From an uncultured Acinetobacter sp. (GTDB lineage: Bacteria; Pseudomonadota; Gammaproteobacteria; Pseudomonadales; Moraxellaceae), in assembly GCA_913777945.1 (NCBI GenBank), contig CAJYTY010000032.1, forward strand, positions 141,050-205,049: DNA of 64,000 nucleotides, in the 5' to 3' direction. Under the pieces are notes generated by a model. That model saw only the letters and a list, made by a program, of their open reading frames with translations. It was not told the origin of the DNA and did not search any database. Each line of letters opens with the position of its first letter. The stretch's first letter is position 1. This document shows, piece by piece, positions 35,839-44,790 of the stretch. Made by a program: the position numbers and the translations under genes.

Positions 35839-36420
35839 TTAAGCGGGTTTGTATGCATTAATTTGATTCATTGCCTGTGAAACTTGTCCGTCGACAAGCA
35901 TTTTCACTTTTGATAAGGCATGATCAATCGCTGCATCCATTAAAGCTTGTTCACTGCTAGGAGCTTTGCCAAGCACATGACCAGAAACACGTTCTTTAGA
36001 ACCAGGATGTCCAATTCCTATGCGTAAGCGATGGAAATTAGCACCAATATGTGGAACGATGTCGCGAAGACCATTATGTCCGCCATGCCCACCACCTGAT
36101 TTTAAACGAATAATGCCAGGATCCATATCGAGTTCATCATGAGCAACAAGGATTGCTTCAGGTGCAACTTGATAAAATTTTGCAAATGGTACGACACTTT
36201 GACCAGAACGGTTCATGAAAGTGGTAGGTAAGAGTAAACGTACGTCATGACCATCAATTTGACCACGACCGCTGTATCCATGAAATTTTGGATCAGCCTT
36301 TAAAGAAATACCATAACGATCTGCAAGCTGTTCTACGAACCAGAAACCTGCATTATGGCGGGTTTGGGCATATTCCTTACCAGGATTACCCAAACCAACA
36401 ATTAGCGAAATATTTGACAC
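35839..36420 (-). CDS. pth: Peptidyl-tRNA hydrolase
   Basis: Releases tRNA from prematurely dropped peptidyl-tRNA. 'IVGLGNPGKEYAQTRHNAGFWF' at the N terminus includes the catalytic His, and 'GGGHGGHNGLRDI' and 'RIGIGHPG' are standard. Length is 193 aa. It follows rplY by about 20 nt on the same strand, a widely conserved pair. Confidence 0.97.
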   Translation of the reverse strand: MSNISLIVGLGNPGKEYAQTRHNAGFWFVEQLADRYGISLKADPKFHGYSGRGQIDGHDVRLLLPTTFMNRSGQSVVPFAKFYQVAPEAILVAHDELDMDPGIIRLKSGGGHGGHNGLRDIVPHIGANFHRLRIGIGHPGSKERVSGHVLGKAPSSEQALMDAAIDHALSKVKMLVDGQVSQAMNQINAYKPA

Positions 36421-36439
36421 TAATTTACGCCTTTAACAC

Positions 36440-36736
36440 TTATGCGCGTTTGAAGTCAGCGTGCATAGGTGTGTTTTTAGCTGGGTGACGTTGTAACGCT
36501 TGGATTTTAACGTTTTCAACTTTATCACCGATTTTGATTTCGATAACTTCTTCGAAGAAAGCGTTGTTTTCTAAAGCTTTAACAATTTCACGAAGCTCTA
36601 AAGTAACGGCTACAGGCTCAGCGCTACCACCATAGATGATTGCTGGGATTTGAGCAGCGTGGCGAAGGCGGCGGCTCGAACCTTTCCCTTGTTGTGCTAC
36701 TTCACGTGCTTGAGCGTTTAATACGAAGTTTGCCAT
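36440..36736 (-). CDS. rplY: 50S ribosomal protein L25 (short form)
   Basis: 98-aa 5S-rRNA-binding protein of the short type, without the CTC C-terminal domain. The core is recognisable in '[21 protein letters not shown]'. The second ATG (36736, MANFVLNAQ) is preferred because GAGG lies 8 nt before it and only 2 nt before the first ATG. It is cotranscribed with pth. Confidence 0.94.
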   Translation of the reverse strand: MANFVLNAQAREVAQQGKGSSRRLRHAAQIPAIIYGGSAEPVAVTLELREIVKALENNAFFEEVIEIKIGDKVENVKIQALQRHPAKNTPMHADFKRA

Positions 36737-36789
36737 GGGCATATCCTCATTGAGTTTGAGTAACTAAACTTGCGACCAGTTTAGTGATA

Positions 36790-36815
36790 GAAAAACCCTA
36801 GCGAGCTAGGGTTTA
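36790..36815 (-). terminator. Terminator downstream of prs
   Basis: Stem AAACCCTAG / CTAGGGTTT with a 4-nt loop. Read on the minus strand it ends in a T-run, just after the prs stop and before rplY. Confidence 0.8.
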
Positions 36816-36833
36816 AGAAAAAAAGCTGGGCTA

Positions 36834-37787
36834 TTATAGATAACTATCGAACATAGCGCTAATAGATTCTTCGTTATTGATACGACGAATTGTTTCAGCA
36901 ACCATGCTTGCAACAGAAACTTGGCGAATTTTACCTAAGTTTGCTGCTTCATCTGAAAGAGGAATCGTGTCAGTAACAACGAGTTCATCAATAACAGAGT
37001 TACGAAGGTTATCAATCGCTTTGCCTGATAAAACAGGGTGAGTCGCATAAGCAATCACTCGACGAGCACCAAATTGTTTCAGTGCATCTGCAGCTTTGCA
37101 AAGCGTACCTGCTGTATCTACCATGTCATCAACAATGACACAGTCACGATCTTTTACATCACCAATCAAATGCATCACTTGTGACTCATTTGCTTTTTGG
37201 CGACGTTTATCAATGATAGCTAAATCGATATCACCTAACTGTTTTGCAACAGCACGTGCACGAACAACACCACCTACGTCAGGAGATACAACCATTAAGT
37301 TGTCGTGTTGTTGTTGACGTAAATCAGCTAACAACGCTGGCGTACCATAGATGTTATCAACTGGGATATCGAAGAAACCTTGAATTTGGTCTGCGTGTAA
37401 GTCGATCATTACCACACGGTCAATACCTACAGTTGTCAGCATGTCTGCAACAACTTTTGCAGTAATTGGAACACGAGCAGAACGTGGACGACGATCTTGA
37501 CGTGCATAACCGAAATACGGAATGACTGCAGTGATACGACCAGCACTTGCGCGACGCAAAGCATCAGCCATGACCAAGATTTCCATCAGGTTATCGTTGG
37601 TTGGCGCACAAGTAGATTGAACGATAAAAACGTCTTTACCACGAACATTTTCAGTAATTTCAACTGAAATTTCACCATCAGAAAACTTGCTTACAGAAGC
37701 AGCACCGAGAGGAATATGTAAATGGCTTACGACTTTTTGGGCGAAATGTGGATGAGCACTTCCACTAAAAACGACAAGATTGGGCAT
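36834..37787 (-). CDS. prs: Ribose-phosphate pyrophosphokinase
   Basis: Makes PRPP from ribose-5-phosphate and ATP for nucleotides, His, Trp and NAD. '[13 protein letters not shown]', '[16 protein letters not shown]', '[14 protein letters not shown]' and the PRPP loop '[13 protein letters not shown]' are diagnostic. Length (317 aa) is normal. It lies downstream of ispE with four tRNA-Gln genes in between, all on the minus strand. Confidence 0.97.
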   Translation of the reverse strand: MPNLVVFSGSAHPHFAQKVVSHLHIPLGAASVSKFSDGEISVEITENVRGKDVFIVQSTCAPTNDNLMEILVMADALRRASAGRITAVIPYFGYARQDRRPRSARVPITAKVVADMLTTVGIDRVVMIDLHADQIQGFFDIPVDNIYGTPALLADLRQQQHDNLMVVSPDVGGVVRARAVAKQLGDIDLAIIDKRRQKANESQVMHLIGDVKDRDCVIVDDMVDTAGTLCKAADALKQFGARRVIAYATHPVLSGKAIDNLRNSVIDELVVTDTIPLSDEAANLGKIRQVSVASMVAETIRRINNEESISAMFDSYL

Positions 37788-37824
37788 GAAGCACCCTTGG
37801 CGGTTGGCTTATAATGAATTTGGA

Positions 37825-37899
37825 TGGCAGGGGCGGCTGGATTCGAACCAACGGATGCCGAGATCAAAACCCGGTGCCTTACCACTTGGCGACGCCCCT
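37825..37899 (-). tRNA. tRNA-Gln (TTG), copy 4 in transcription order
   Basis: 75-nt tRNA with encoded CCA. Acceptor pairing AGGGGCG/CGCCCCT, T-arm GTTGG-TTCGAAT-CCAGC, and anticodon loop TTTTGAT with anticodon TTG. It is the copy nearest prs and is identical to the other three copies by eye. Confidence 0.97.
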
Positions 37900-37984
37900 A
37901 ATGCGGCAGAACTTTAATCGTTTTGTATGATAATGTCAATATAATTGAGCAAGTATCGATATAAAACAAGTCTGTCTAAAGATA

Positions 37985-38059
37985 TGGCAGGGGCGGCTGG
38001 ATTCGAACCAACGGATGCCGAGATCAAAACCCGGTGCCTTACCACTTGGCGACGCCCCT
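37985..38059 (-). tRNA. tRNA-Gln (TTG), copy 3 in transcription order
   Basis: 75-nt tRNA-Gln with encoded CCA, identical by eye to its neighbours. An 85-nt spacer separates it from the copy nearest prs. Confidence 0.97.
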
Positions 38060-38076
38060 AATTTGATAATATGTAA

Positions 38077-38151
38077 TGGCAGGGGCGGCTGGATTCGAAC
38101 CAACGGATGCCGAGATCAAAACCCGGTGCCTTACCACTTGGCGACGCCCCT
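38077..38151 (-). tRNA. tRNA-Gln (TTG), copy 2 in transcription order
   Basis: 75-nt tRNA-Gln with encoded CCA. It is separated from copy 3 by only 17 nt and from copy 1 by 29 nt, so a common precursor transcript is likely. Confidence 0.97.
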
Positions 38152-38180
38152 ATATATTACATATATCTACAGATGAAAAT

Positions 38181-38255
38181 TGGCAGGGGCGGCTGGATTC
38201 GAACCAACGGATGCCGAGATCAAAACCCGGTGCCTTACCACTTGGCGACGCCCCT
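38181..38255 (-). tRNA. tRNA-Gln (TTG), copy 1, overlapping the ispE stop codon
   Basis: 75-nt tRNA-Gln with encoded CCA. Its first two bases (AG) are the last two bases of the ispE TAG stop codon, so the tRNA must be cut from the end of the ispE message. Confidence 0.97.
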
Positions 38256-39087
38256 AACATGTAACTGAAAAATTTCTTAAAGGAGATTCTGCCAAACTAT
38301 TAACCAAGTAAGCTTTACAAGGCGAGTTTTGCAAAATTTTCTTTATATCCATTTCACTTGTTACTTCAATAAAAACACAAGCACCTGTACCTGTAAGCTT
38401 TGCTAGACCAAATTGATCTAAATATTGCATTGCTTCTTCTACTTCAGGATATAACTGTCGAGCCAAAGGTTCAAAGTTATTTCCAAAATTAAAAGGTTCT
38501 AACTGATAGGCGCAAAATGTAGTGATCTTAGAATCTCTTGTCAATGTTTTTTGTGAAAAAAGCGCTTGAGTGCTGATAAAACAGTCAGGTTTTAAAATTA
38601 TGAATTGTTTTTGAGCTAAGTCTATGAATGATAAATGTTCACCTATGCCTTCTGCCCATGCATTTCGACCAAAAATAAAGATAGGTACATCTGCACCCAA
38701 CTGCACACCATAATCAGCTAATTGCTGTTCATTTAAACCGCATTGCCACAGTTGATTCAGTACGATGAGTGTGGTGGCAGCATTAGATGAACCGCCGCCA
38801 AGACCAGCACCCATAGGAATATTTTTCTCGATTTGAATATTTAACCCACATGGTTCTTTTGCATGGGGTTTGAGTAATTGTGCTGCACGATAGATTAAGT
38901 TTTGTTCAAGAGCAACCTCGTTTAAGCCTTCAATTAGAATCATTCCATTTGCAATTGGCTCAAAAGTCATCCAATCATATAAATCAATCAGTTGAAAAAT
39001 AGTTTGTAATTCATGATAACCATTGTCTCGACGACCAGTGATGTGCAGAAATAAATTCAATTTAGCAGGGGAAGGTACTCTAATCAT
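38254..39087 (-). CDS. ispE: 4-diphosphocytidyl-2-C-methyl-D-erythritol kinase
   Basis: GHMP kinase of the MEP isoprenoid pathway. 'RVPSPAKLNLFLHITGRRDNGYHEL', the ATP loop 'NIPMGAGLGGGSSNAA' and 'KLTGTGACVF' are diagnostic. Length is 277 aa. It follows lolB by 13 nt and its TAG stop overlaps the first tRNA-Gln, giving a lolB-ispE-tRNA-prs unit. Confidence 0.96.
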   Translation of the reverse strand: MIRVPSPAKLNLFLHITGRRDNGYHELQTIFQLIDLYDWMTFEPIANGMILIEGLNEVALEQNLIYRAAQLLKPHAKEPCGLNIQIEKNIPMGAGLGGGSSNAATTLIVLNQLWQCGLNEQQLADYGVQLGADVPIFIFGRNAWAEGIGEHLSFIDLAQKQFIILKPDCFISTQALFSQKTLTRDSKITTFCAYQLEPFNFGNNFEPLARQLYPEVEEAMQYLDQFGLAKLTGTGACVFIEVTSEMDIKKILQNSPCKAYLVNSLAESPLRNFSVTC

Positions 39088-39100
39088 AAAAGAATCTAAT

Positions 39101-39682
39101 CTATCGGTTTTGAATCACCATTGTAATACGGTTTTCTTTATCGTCAGCAAGTGCTTGCTTCAACAAAAGTTTATTTGGAAGGATTTGCTTATCGTTATAG
39201 CTAAAATCAACAGTCCAGCCATCTTCAATGAGCTGTTTCAAGCGATTTTGTTCGTCTTTGCTCGCTTGAGCATTTTGCGTCGCAGGCTTCGCTTGTACCC
39301 AGTAGGCAAGGTGCATAATCGGTGCCTGCCAACCTGTCGCTTTTTCCAGTAATTCTTCAGGTGTAGCTGCTGTAATCAGACCTGTTTTGGCACTATTTAA
39401 AGTGACTTGACCTGGTTTGCCTTCAATCTGGGTTTTCCCAACACCTAAAATTCCAGTCAGTTCAATATCAAATTGATCTTGTTGTTGAACCCATGTAAAA
39501 AAAGCACTGCCAGACTGTTGTGGTGTACGTACACCTATTTTACCTTGTAAGCTAAAGTTATTTTCATCTTGCACTTGTGGTGAAGCAATTATCTTATTTG
39601 GTTGGCTTAGATGTTGGCAGCCTGTTAATACTAGAACACTACTGCTACATATCGCGACACATAATTTTGAAAACAAGCGCAT
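39101..39682 (-). CDS. lolB: Outer-membrane lipoprotein LolB
   Basis: Receives lipoproteins from LolA and inserts them into the outer membrane. It has a lipoprotein signal peptide with lipobox 'VLTGC' and a mature domain with 'FSLQGKIGVRTPQQSGSAFFTW', typical of LolB. Length is 193 aa. It lies 4 nt after the TPR gene and just before ispE, the conserved lolB-ispE-prs neighbourhood. Confidence 0.93.
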   Translation of the reverse strand: MRLFSKLCVAICSSSVLVLTGCQHLSQPNKIIASPQVQDENNFSLQGKIGVRTPQQSGSAFFTWVQQQDQFDIELTGILGVGKTQIEGKPGQVTLNSAKTGLITAATPEELLEKATGWQAPIMHLAYWVQAKPATQNAQASKDEQNRLKQLIEDGWTVDFSYNDKQILPNKLLLKQALADDKENRITMVIQNR

Positions 39683-39686
39683 GTAT

Positions 39687-41405
39687 TTAACTCTTTTTTA
39701 CAGTGATAGGTAAGATTAAGCTATCAAGTTGTTGTAATTGTGGGGCATTTGCATGTTTTTGTTTCAATTGCTGTAAAACCTCACTAAATTGTGTGAGTGC
39801 GCCTTGCATATACAGCGCTTTAGCATAGCGAACTCCAATATTGATATTTTGGCTGATTGAATAGGCTTGTCCCAAGACTTTGGCTGCGGTATCAAAATCA
39901 TTCTGTAGAAAAGCGATATAGCCCAATGTATCGAGAATAGAGGCTTGTTCAGGTGCAAAGTTGAGCGCTAGTTCTGCATATTTTCGTGCTTCTTTTAGAC
40001 GACGATTTTGCAATGCTAATGTATACGCATAAGCGTTTAAATAGGTCGGGCTATTGGGTTCAATAATTAAAAGTTGCTTCAAAGTTTTATCTAATTTATC
40101 CCGATCGGTATAAGGATCCAGCAATAATACTTCTGCATAAATTAGTTCAGGATCATCGGGTAAGCTCTTAATCGCTTCATCTAGCAATACTAAAGCTGCT
40201 TTTTTATTGTCCATCTTTTTTAAAATATCAGCTTGAGCTTGATAGAGAAAACTTGCATGTTGTGGATAATTCACCCGCTCTTGTGTAAGAAAGCGTAAAG
40301 CATCATTCAATTGCCCTTGCTTTTCGAAAATAGTGACCATATTGCGTCGCGAAACGATATATAAACTGCCATCTACGAGCCGATAATAGGCTTTTGCGGT
40401 TTCATAATGTTGTTTGCGTTGTGCATTGATTGCAAGATAGTAATAAGCTTCATTCTGATATTTTGCTGAAGAGCGTAATTCAACTAAATATTGTTCAGCT
40501 TTTTCGTATTGTTTTAAATCAATACTGGTTAAGCCGGCAATAAATAAAGCTTCTTCAGTTTTTGGATAATCTTTGATAATACTTTCAAGCTTATCTAATG
40601 CTTGCTGTTGTTGATTGATTTGAATGTAATAGCGAGCTTCCGCTAATCGTATATCAATATTGGTTTTATTTTTTCGACTGGCTTGTGCAAACCATTTTTG
40701 TGTTTCAGTATCGTCGCGTAAAGCCATTAATAGATTGGCTTTCATCAAAATGAAACTGGTCGATTTTGAACGTTTACGTAAGGCTTTATTGATATTATTT
40801 AATGCTTGCTCATATAAGCCATCTTGCGCTTCTAATCCAGCGATTAAAGCTAAGATAGACGGGTTCTCACGTTCTTTACTGGCACGTAAGGCATTTAATA
40901 AAATTTCACGATCTTGTGCTTGTTCGGGTGCAATCCCTGCCAAAATTTGTTCGAGATCAGCAGTTGGGTCAATATTTAAGATCTTATCTAATGTTTTAGC
41001 TGCCAATTCATATTCATGGGTTTTCAGGGCAATATGTGATAAGTAAAATAAAGCAGGAACATCTTTGGGTTCTTGTTCTACCCAATGTGTTGCAATATCT
41101 AATGCAGATTGAAAATCGTTATATTCTAAGGCGACATCTAAAGCACGCTGTTTGATTGTGGTTGAATTACTTCGAATTGCCAGCACTGTATAATTATGTA
41201 ATGCAGTTGCAATATCATCATAAGCAAGAGAAAATTCAGCAACCATACTTTGTTGTAATGCGTTGTCAAAGCTTTTATCTGCATACATGTCGTGTATTGC
41301 TTGTGCAGAGACATACGAGCTCATGCTACCTAACAACAAGATTGTGGTAGAATACCGTCGAATCGTCTTGCCGCTAAAAAGGGTACGGCGATATAGCTGA
41401 CGCAA
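39687..41405 (-). CDS. Exported tetratricopeptide-repeat protein
   Basis: 572-aa protein with an N-terminal signal sequence ('TTILLLGSMSSYVSAQA') and many TPR-like helical pairs across the rest ('PALFYLSHIALKTHEYELAAKTLDKILNIDP', 'ILDTLGYIAFLQNDFDTAAKVLGQAY'). TPR arrays usually bind partner proteins. It is the first gene of the unit leading to lolB, so an envelope role is plausible. No catalytic domain was seen. Confidence 0.88.
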   Translation of the reverse strand: MRQLYRRTLFSGKTIRRYSTTILLLGSMSSYVSAQAIHDMYADKSFDNALQQSMVAEFSLAYDDIATALHNYTVLAIRSNSTTIKQRALDVALEYNDFQSALDIATHWVEQEPKDVPALFYLSHIALKTHEYELAAKTLDKILNIDPTADLEQILAGIAPEQAQDREILLNALRASKERENPSILALIAGLEAQDGLYEQALNNINKALRKRSKSTSFILMKANLLMALRDDTETQKWFAQASRKNKTNIDIRLAEARYYIQINQQQQALDKLESIIKDYPKTEEALFIAGLTSIDLKQYEKAEQYLVELRSSAKYQNEAYYYLAINAQRKQHYETAKAYYRLVDGSLYIVSRRNMVTIFEKQGQLNDALRFLTQERVNYPQHASFLYQAQADILKKMDNKKAALVLLDEAIKSLPDDPELIYAEVLLLDPYTDRDKLDKTLKQLLIIEPNSPTYLNAYAYTLALQNRRLKEARKYAELALNFAPEQASILDTLGYIAFLQNDFDTAAKVLGQAYSISQNINIGVRYAKALYMQGALTQFSEVLQQLKQKHANAPQLQQLDSLILPITVKKS

Positions 41406-41484
41406 TTTTTATTGATCCAAAGTAATGCTTTTTATGACACCGATGTTGCACAATAACATAAATTTAGCGAAATGATGATCTGAT

Positions 41485-42768
41485 ATGTCTTTCTTTGCAT
41501 TGGGTGTCAACCATCAAACAGCTTCTGTTGAACTTCGTGAACAAATCGCTTTCAATGCAGAGCGATTAGCTGCGCTATTACTTGAACAAAATAAACATTC
41601 ACCTTTGAATGATTTAGTTGTTGTATCAACTTGTAATCGCACTGAAGTTTATGCCATGACAGAAGATGCTGATAGCGTTCTGACTTGGTTAGCCCAAGTG
41701 AATAATATTGATGTAAAACAGTTAATTCATCATGTTTATCGTTACGAAAATGCCCAAGCTGTTACACATTTGATGCGTGTTGCAAGTGGTTTAGACTCTT
41801 TGATGTTGGGTGAGCCGCAAATTTTAGGACAAGTCAAAAGTGCTTTGGCTTTATCTAAAGACGCACAAACTGTGTCACCTGAACTGAATAGTGTTTTTGA
41901 ATATGCTTTTTATGCAGCGAAACGTGTTCGTTCAGAGACCTCTGTAGGTAGCCATGCTGTTTCAATGGGTTATGCAGTTGCTCAGTTAGCATCGCAAGTC
42001 TTTAGTCGCCCTGAAAAGTTAACGGTTATGGTAGTTGCCGCAGGTGAAATGAATAGTTTGGTTGCTAAGCATTTAGCGGAAATGGGTGTGGCAAAAATTC
42101 TAATTTGTAACCGTAGCCATGAGCGTGCTGATTTACTGGCACAAGAAATTGCTCATCAAGTTGAGGTTGAAATTATTCCTTTTGCTGAACTTGCACAGAA
42201 TTTATATAGAGCAGATGTTGTTTCGAGCTGTACAGGGAGTTTACATCAAGTTATTCAATATTCAGATGTTAAAGCCGCACTTAAAAAACGTCGCTATCAG
42301 CAAATGTTGATGGTCGATTTGGCTGTTCCACGTGATATTGATCCGAAAGTCGAATCATTAGATAACGTATATTTATATGGCGTGGATGATTTACAAAGTG
42401 TGATTGATGAAAATTTAGCGCAACGTCGTCAGGCGGCTGTTGAGGCTGAAATTATGGTGAATCAATTGGCTACTCAATTGATGACCCAACAAAAAGTGAA
42501 AGAGGCGAGTAGCACCATTCAAGCTTATCGCCAGCACAGTGAAGAAGTCAGCCAAAAAGAATTGGCACATGCATTAGAGTTACTGCAACATGGTCATGCA
42601 GCAGAACAGGTGATGCAGGAGTTTGCTCATCGCCTATCACAAAAACTTATGCACCCAACTTCTATTTTATTAAGAGAAGCTGCTAAAGCTGAAAATCCAG
42701 ATTATTTTGAATGGTTACAGCAACATCTACAGGATGTGTTTGAGCATGAGCGTAAACCGAGACACTAA
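41485..42768 (+). CDS. hemA: Glutamyl-tRNA reductase
   Basis: First committed step of C5-pathway heme synthesis, reducing glutamyl-tRNA to glutamate-1-semialdehyde. '[15 protein letters not shown]' and the catalytic-Cys block '[12 protein letters not shown]' are diagnostic, as is '[10 protein letters not shown]'. Length is 427 aa. It is divergent from the TPR-lolB unit and converges on dnaG with only 6 nt between stops. Confidence 0.97.
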   Translation: MSFFALGVNHQTASVELREQIAFNAERLAALLLEQNKHSPLNDLVVVSTCNRTEVYAMTEDADSVLTWLAQVNNIDVKQLIHHVYRYENAQAVTHLMRVASGLDSLMLGEPQILGQVKSALALSKDAQTVSPELNSVFEYAFYAAKRVRSETSVGSHAVSMGYAVAQLASQVFSRPEKLTVMVVAAGEMNSLVAKHLAEMGVAKILICNRSHERADLLAQEIAHQVEVEIIPFAELAQNLYRADVVSSCTGSLHQVIQYSDVKAALKKRRYQQMLMVDLAVPRDIDPKVESLDNVYLYGVDDLQSVIDENLAQRRQAAVEAEIMVNQLATQLMTQQKVKEASSTIQAYRQHSEEVSQKELAHALELLQHGHAAEQVMQEFAHRLSQKLMHPTSILLREAAKAENPDYFEWLQQHLQDVFEHERKPRH

Positions 42769-42774
42769 CTTAGC

Positions 42775-44667
42775 TTAGGACAATAACTTCAAACTAATCT
42801 GTTTTGTTAATTCATTTAATTGTTGACGTAAATTGCGTGATTCAATGAGTGAGATAGGTGATCTCAGTTTTAATTTTAAATATTTTTCTTGTAGATTTAA
42901 TGAAAAGTCCTTAGCCAATTTATCAGCAATCTCAGGTGCTTGAGTTAATGACTCAATATTAGTTCTCTGCATAACATCGGCAATCTCATTACTATAACGA
43001 CTACATGCACCGAGTACGTAATAGGTTGCTAATTCCTGATCATCCGGTAAATCATCAAATACAATATTGAGCACTGCTAAAACTTTAGCCAGCAGCTCAG
43101 TTTGGTCAATCACTGCCAGTAATTCTTCAAAATGAATATAGAGAAATGGGTGATGCATTAAAATTGCGATTGCAAAATCTTCATCTTTGGTTTGAATATT
43201 AAAAGATAAAGAGGCATCGTGGCTGATTTGAGGGGTAAAGCGTTTGCCTAGACCGAGTTTCTCACGGAAAGACTGACTCAGCAGATAACGGAATGAGCCA
43301 TGTTTAGGTAATAACTCTGTTAATTCACGTAGTTCTCCCATGACTAAACTTTTACCTTCAGGCGTGCTAACGTCATGTTGCCCTGTTAAATGGGCAAACA
43401 CAAAATCAGATAAAAGTGGTGCCTGTTGTAATAATTTTTGGAAGTTTTCTAAGCCTTCACGACGAATCAATGAGTCTGGATCATGTTCATTCGGAAGCAC
43501 AAAGAATTTTAATTCACGACCATCATTGAGTAAGGGTAGCGCAATTTCTAAGGTGCGTCGTGCTGCTTTCTGTCCAGCAGAATCCCCATCAAACGCAATG
43601 GTAATACGAGAATTTTGTTTAAATAAGGTGGTTAAATGATCCGCATTACTGGCTGTTCCCAGTGTTGCGACAGCACCGTTGATACCATATTGCTGCAATG
43701 CAATCACGTCCATATAGCCTTCGACCATTAACCAATCGTTGGCTTTGAGTTTACGACCCTCATATAAACCATAAAGCAATTGATTCTTGTGAAATACCTC
43801 TGAGTCTGGTGAGTTAATATATTTAGGTTTAATTTCATCATTGAGCGCACGACCACCAAAACCAACCACGCGACCTTTATGATCGCGGATCGGAAAAATT
43901 ACCCGCTCACGTAATAAATCAAAATCTCGACCGCTATCACTAGAACGAATCAAACCCAACTGTTTCAAACCTTCAATATCTTGTGGGAAGGCTTTTTCTA
44001 AATGCTGCCAATCCTCTGGTGCATAACCCAAACGCCAAAATTGAATCGTTTGTGCCGATAAGCCACGTTGCTTAAAATAATTTTGTGCTTTTTGATTCAT
44101 TGGGAGTTGGCGTTCATAAAACTGAGCAACATTTTCCAATAAGTCATAGAGATTACCTTCTTGAACTTGTTCATCCATATAAAAGGATGGATCAAATTGA
44201 GCAAAAGGATCATCCATAACGCGATCTATATCGACAAAATGCCCATCTATAAATTCGTCTGCTACAGAAATAGGTGCTAGATTTTCAGCGACTGACGTGT
44301 TTGTTGGTTGAGCCGCTGCAATTTGTTGAGGACTACGTTTATAAGAAAGTTTTTTATTGTCGTGATTATCTTTCGGTAATTCGATGCCTGTCTGATTAGA
44401 CAAGTCTTTCATCACATCGACAAAGTTACGACTATCAATGTCCATGAGGAAGCGAATCGCATTTCCATTAGCTTGACACCCAAAGCAATGGTAATACTGC
44501 TTATCTCTATATACATGGAATGATGGAGATTTTTCCTGATGGAATGGACAACAGCCCGAGTAAGTACGCCCAGTCTTTTTTAACTTCACACGTTGACCGA
44601 TTAAATCGACGATATCAGTTCGATCTAAGATTTGATCAATCGTATGTTGTGGAATTGCCATGTGCAT
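42775..44667 (-). CDS. dnaG: DNA primase
   Basis: Replicative primase of 630 aa. The N-terminal zinc-binding domain has 'CCPFHQEKSPSF' and 'HCFGC'. The TOPRIM core includes 'MVEGYMDVIAL' and 'IAFDGDSAGQKAA', with the acidic metal ligands. The C-terminal helicase-binding region is poorly conserved, as usual. Between the zinc domain and the polymerase core (about residues 101-172) lies an extra polar, acidic linker compared with E. coli DnaG. The start may be at the Met two codons later. Confidence 0.97.
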   Translation of the reverse strand: MHMAIPQHTIDQILDRTDIVDLIGQRVKLKKTGRTYSGCCPFHQEKSPSFHVYRDKQYYHCFGCQANGNAIRFLMDIDSRNFVDVMKDLSNQTGIELPKDNHDNKKLSYKRSPQQIAAAQPTNTSVAENLAPISVADEFIDGHFVDIDRVMDDPFAQFDPSFYMDEQVQEGNLYDLLENVAQFYERQLPMNQKAQNYFKQRGLSAQTIQFWRLGYAPEDWQHLEKAFPQDIEGLKQLGLIRSSDSGRDFDLLRERVIFPIRDHKGRVVGFGGRALNDEIKPKYINSPDSEVFHKNQLLYGLYEGRKLKANDWLMVEGYMDVIALQQYGINGAVATLGTASNADHLTTLFKQNSRITIAFDGDSAGQKAARRTLEIALPLLNDGRELKFFVLPNEHDPDSLIRREGLENFQKLLQQAPLLSDFVFAHLTGQHDVSTPEGKSLVMGELRELTELLPKHGSFRYLLSQSFREKLGLGKRFTPQISHDASLSFNIQTKDEDFAIAILMHHPFLYIHFEELLAVIDQTELLAKVLAVLNIVFDDLPDDQELATYYVLGACSRYSNEIADVMQRTNIESLTQAPEIADKLAKDFSLNLQEKYLKLKLRSPISLIESRNLRQQLNELTKQISLKLLS

Positions 44668-44738
44668 TTAACCATTTTGGACTGAGAGATAATATCTTCG
44701 TTGAAGTCAGTGTGTCAGAATTCATTGTTGCATAAAAT

Positions 44739-44772
44739 GAAAAACAGGCAAGGGTAGACTTGCCTGTTTTGT
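44739..44772. terminator. Terminator downstream of bamD
   Basis: 12-bp stem AAAACAGGCAAG / CTTGCCTGTTTT with a 6-nt loop. It lies between the bamD stop and the dnaG start, both on the minus strand. Confidence 0.88.
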
Positions 44773-44790
44773 GGTTTTGATTATTACAAA

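Noticed and set aside
37825-38255. CRISPR-like regular repeat
   Set aside because: The four 75-nt repeats are complete tRNA-Gln genes with CCA ends and uneven spacers.
38076-38264. 62-aa plus-strand ORF over the tRNA-Gln cluster
   Set aside because: It is the reverse complement of two tRNA genes (repeating 'GRLDSNQRMPRSKPGALPL'), a common false call over tRNA arrays.
40660-41046. 128-aa plus-strand ORF inside the TPR gene
   Set aside because: Antisense shadow of the TPR repeats, no ribosome binding site and no domain.
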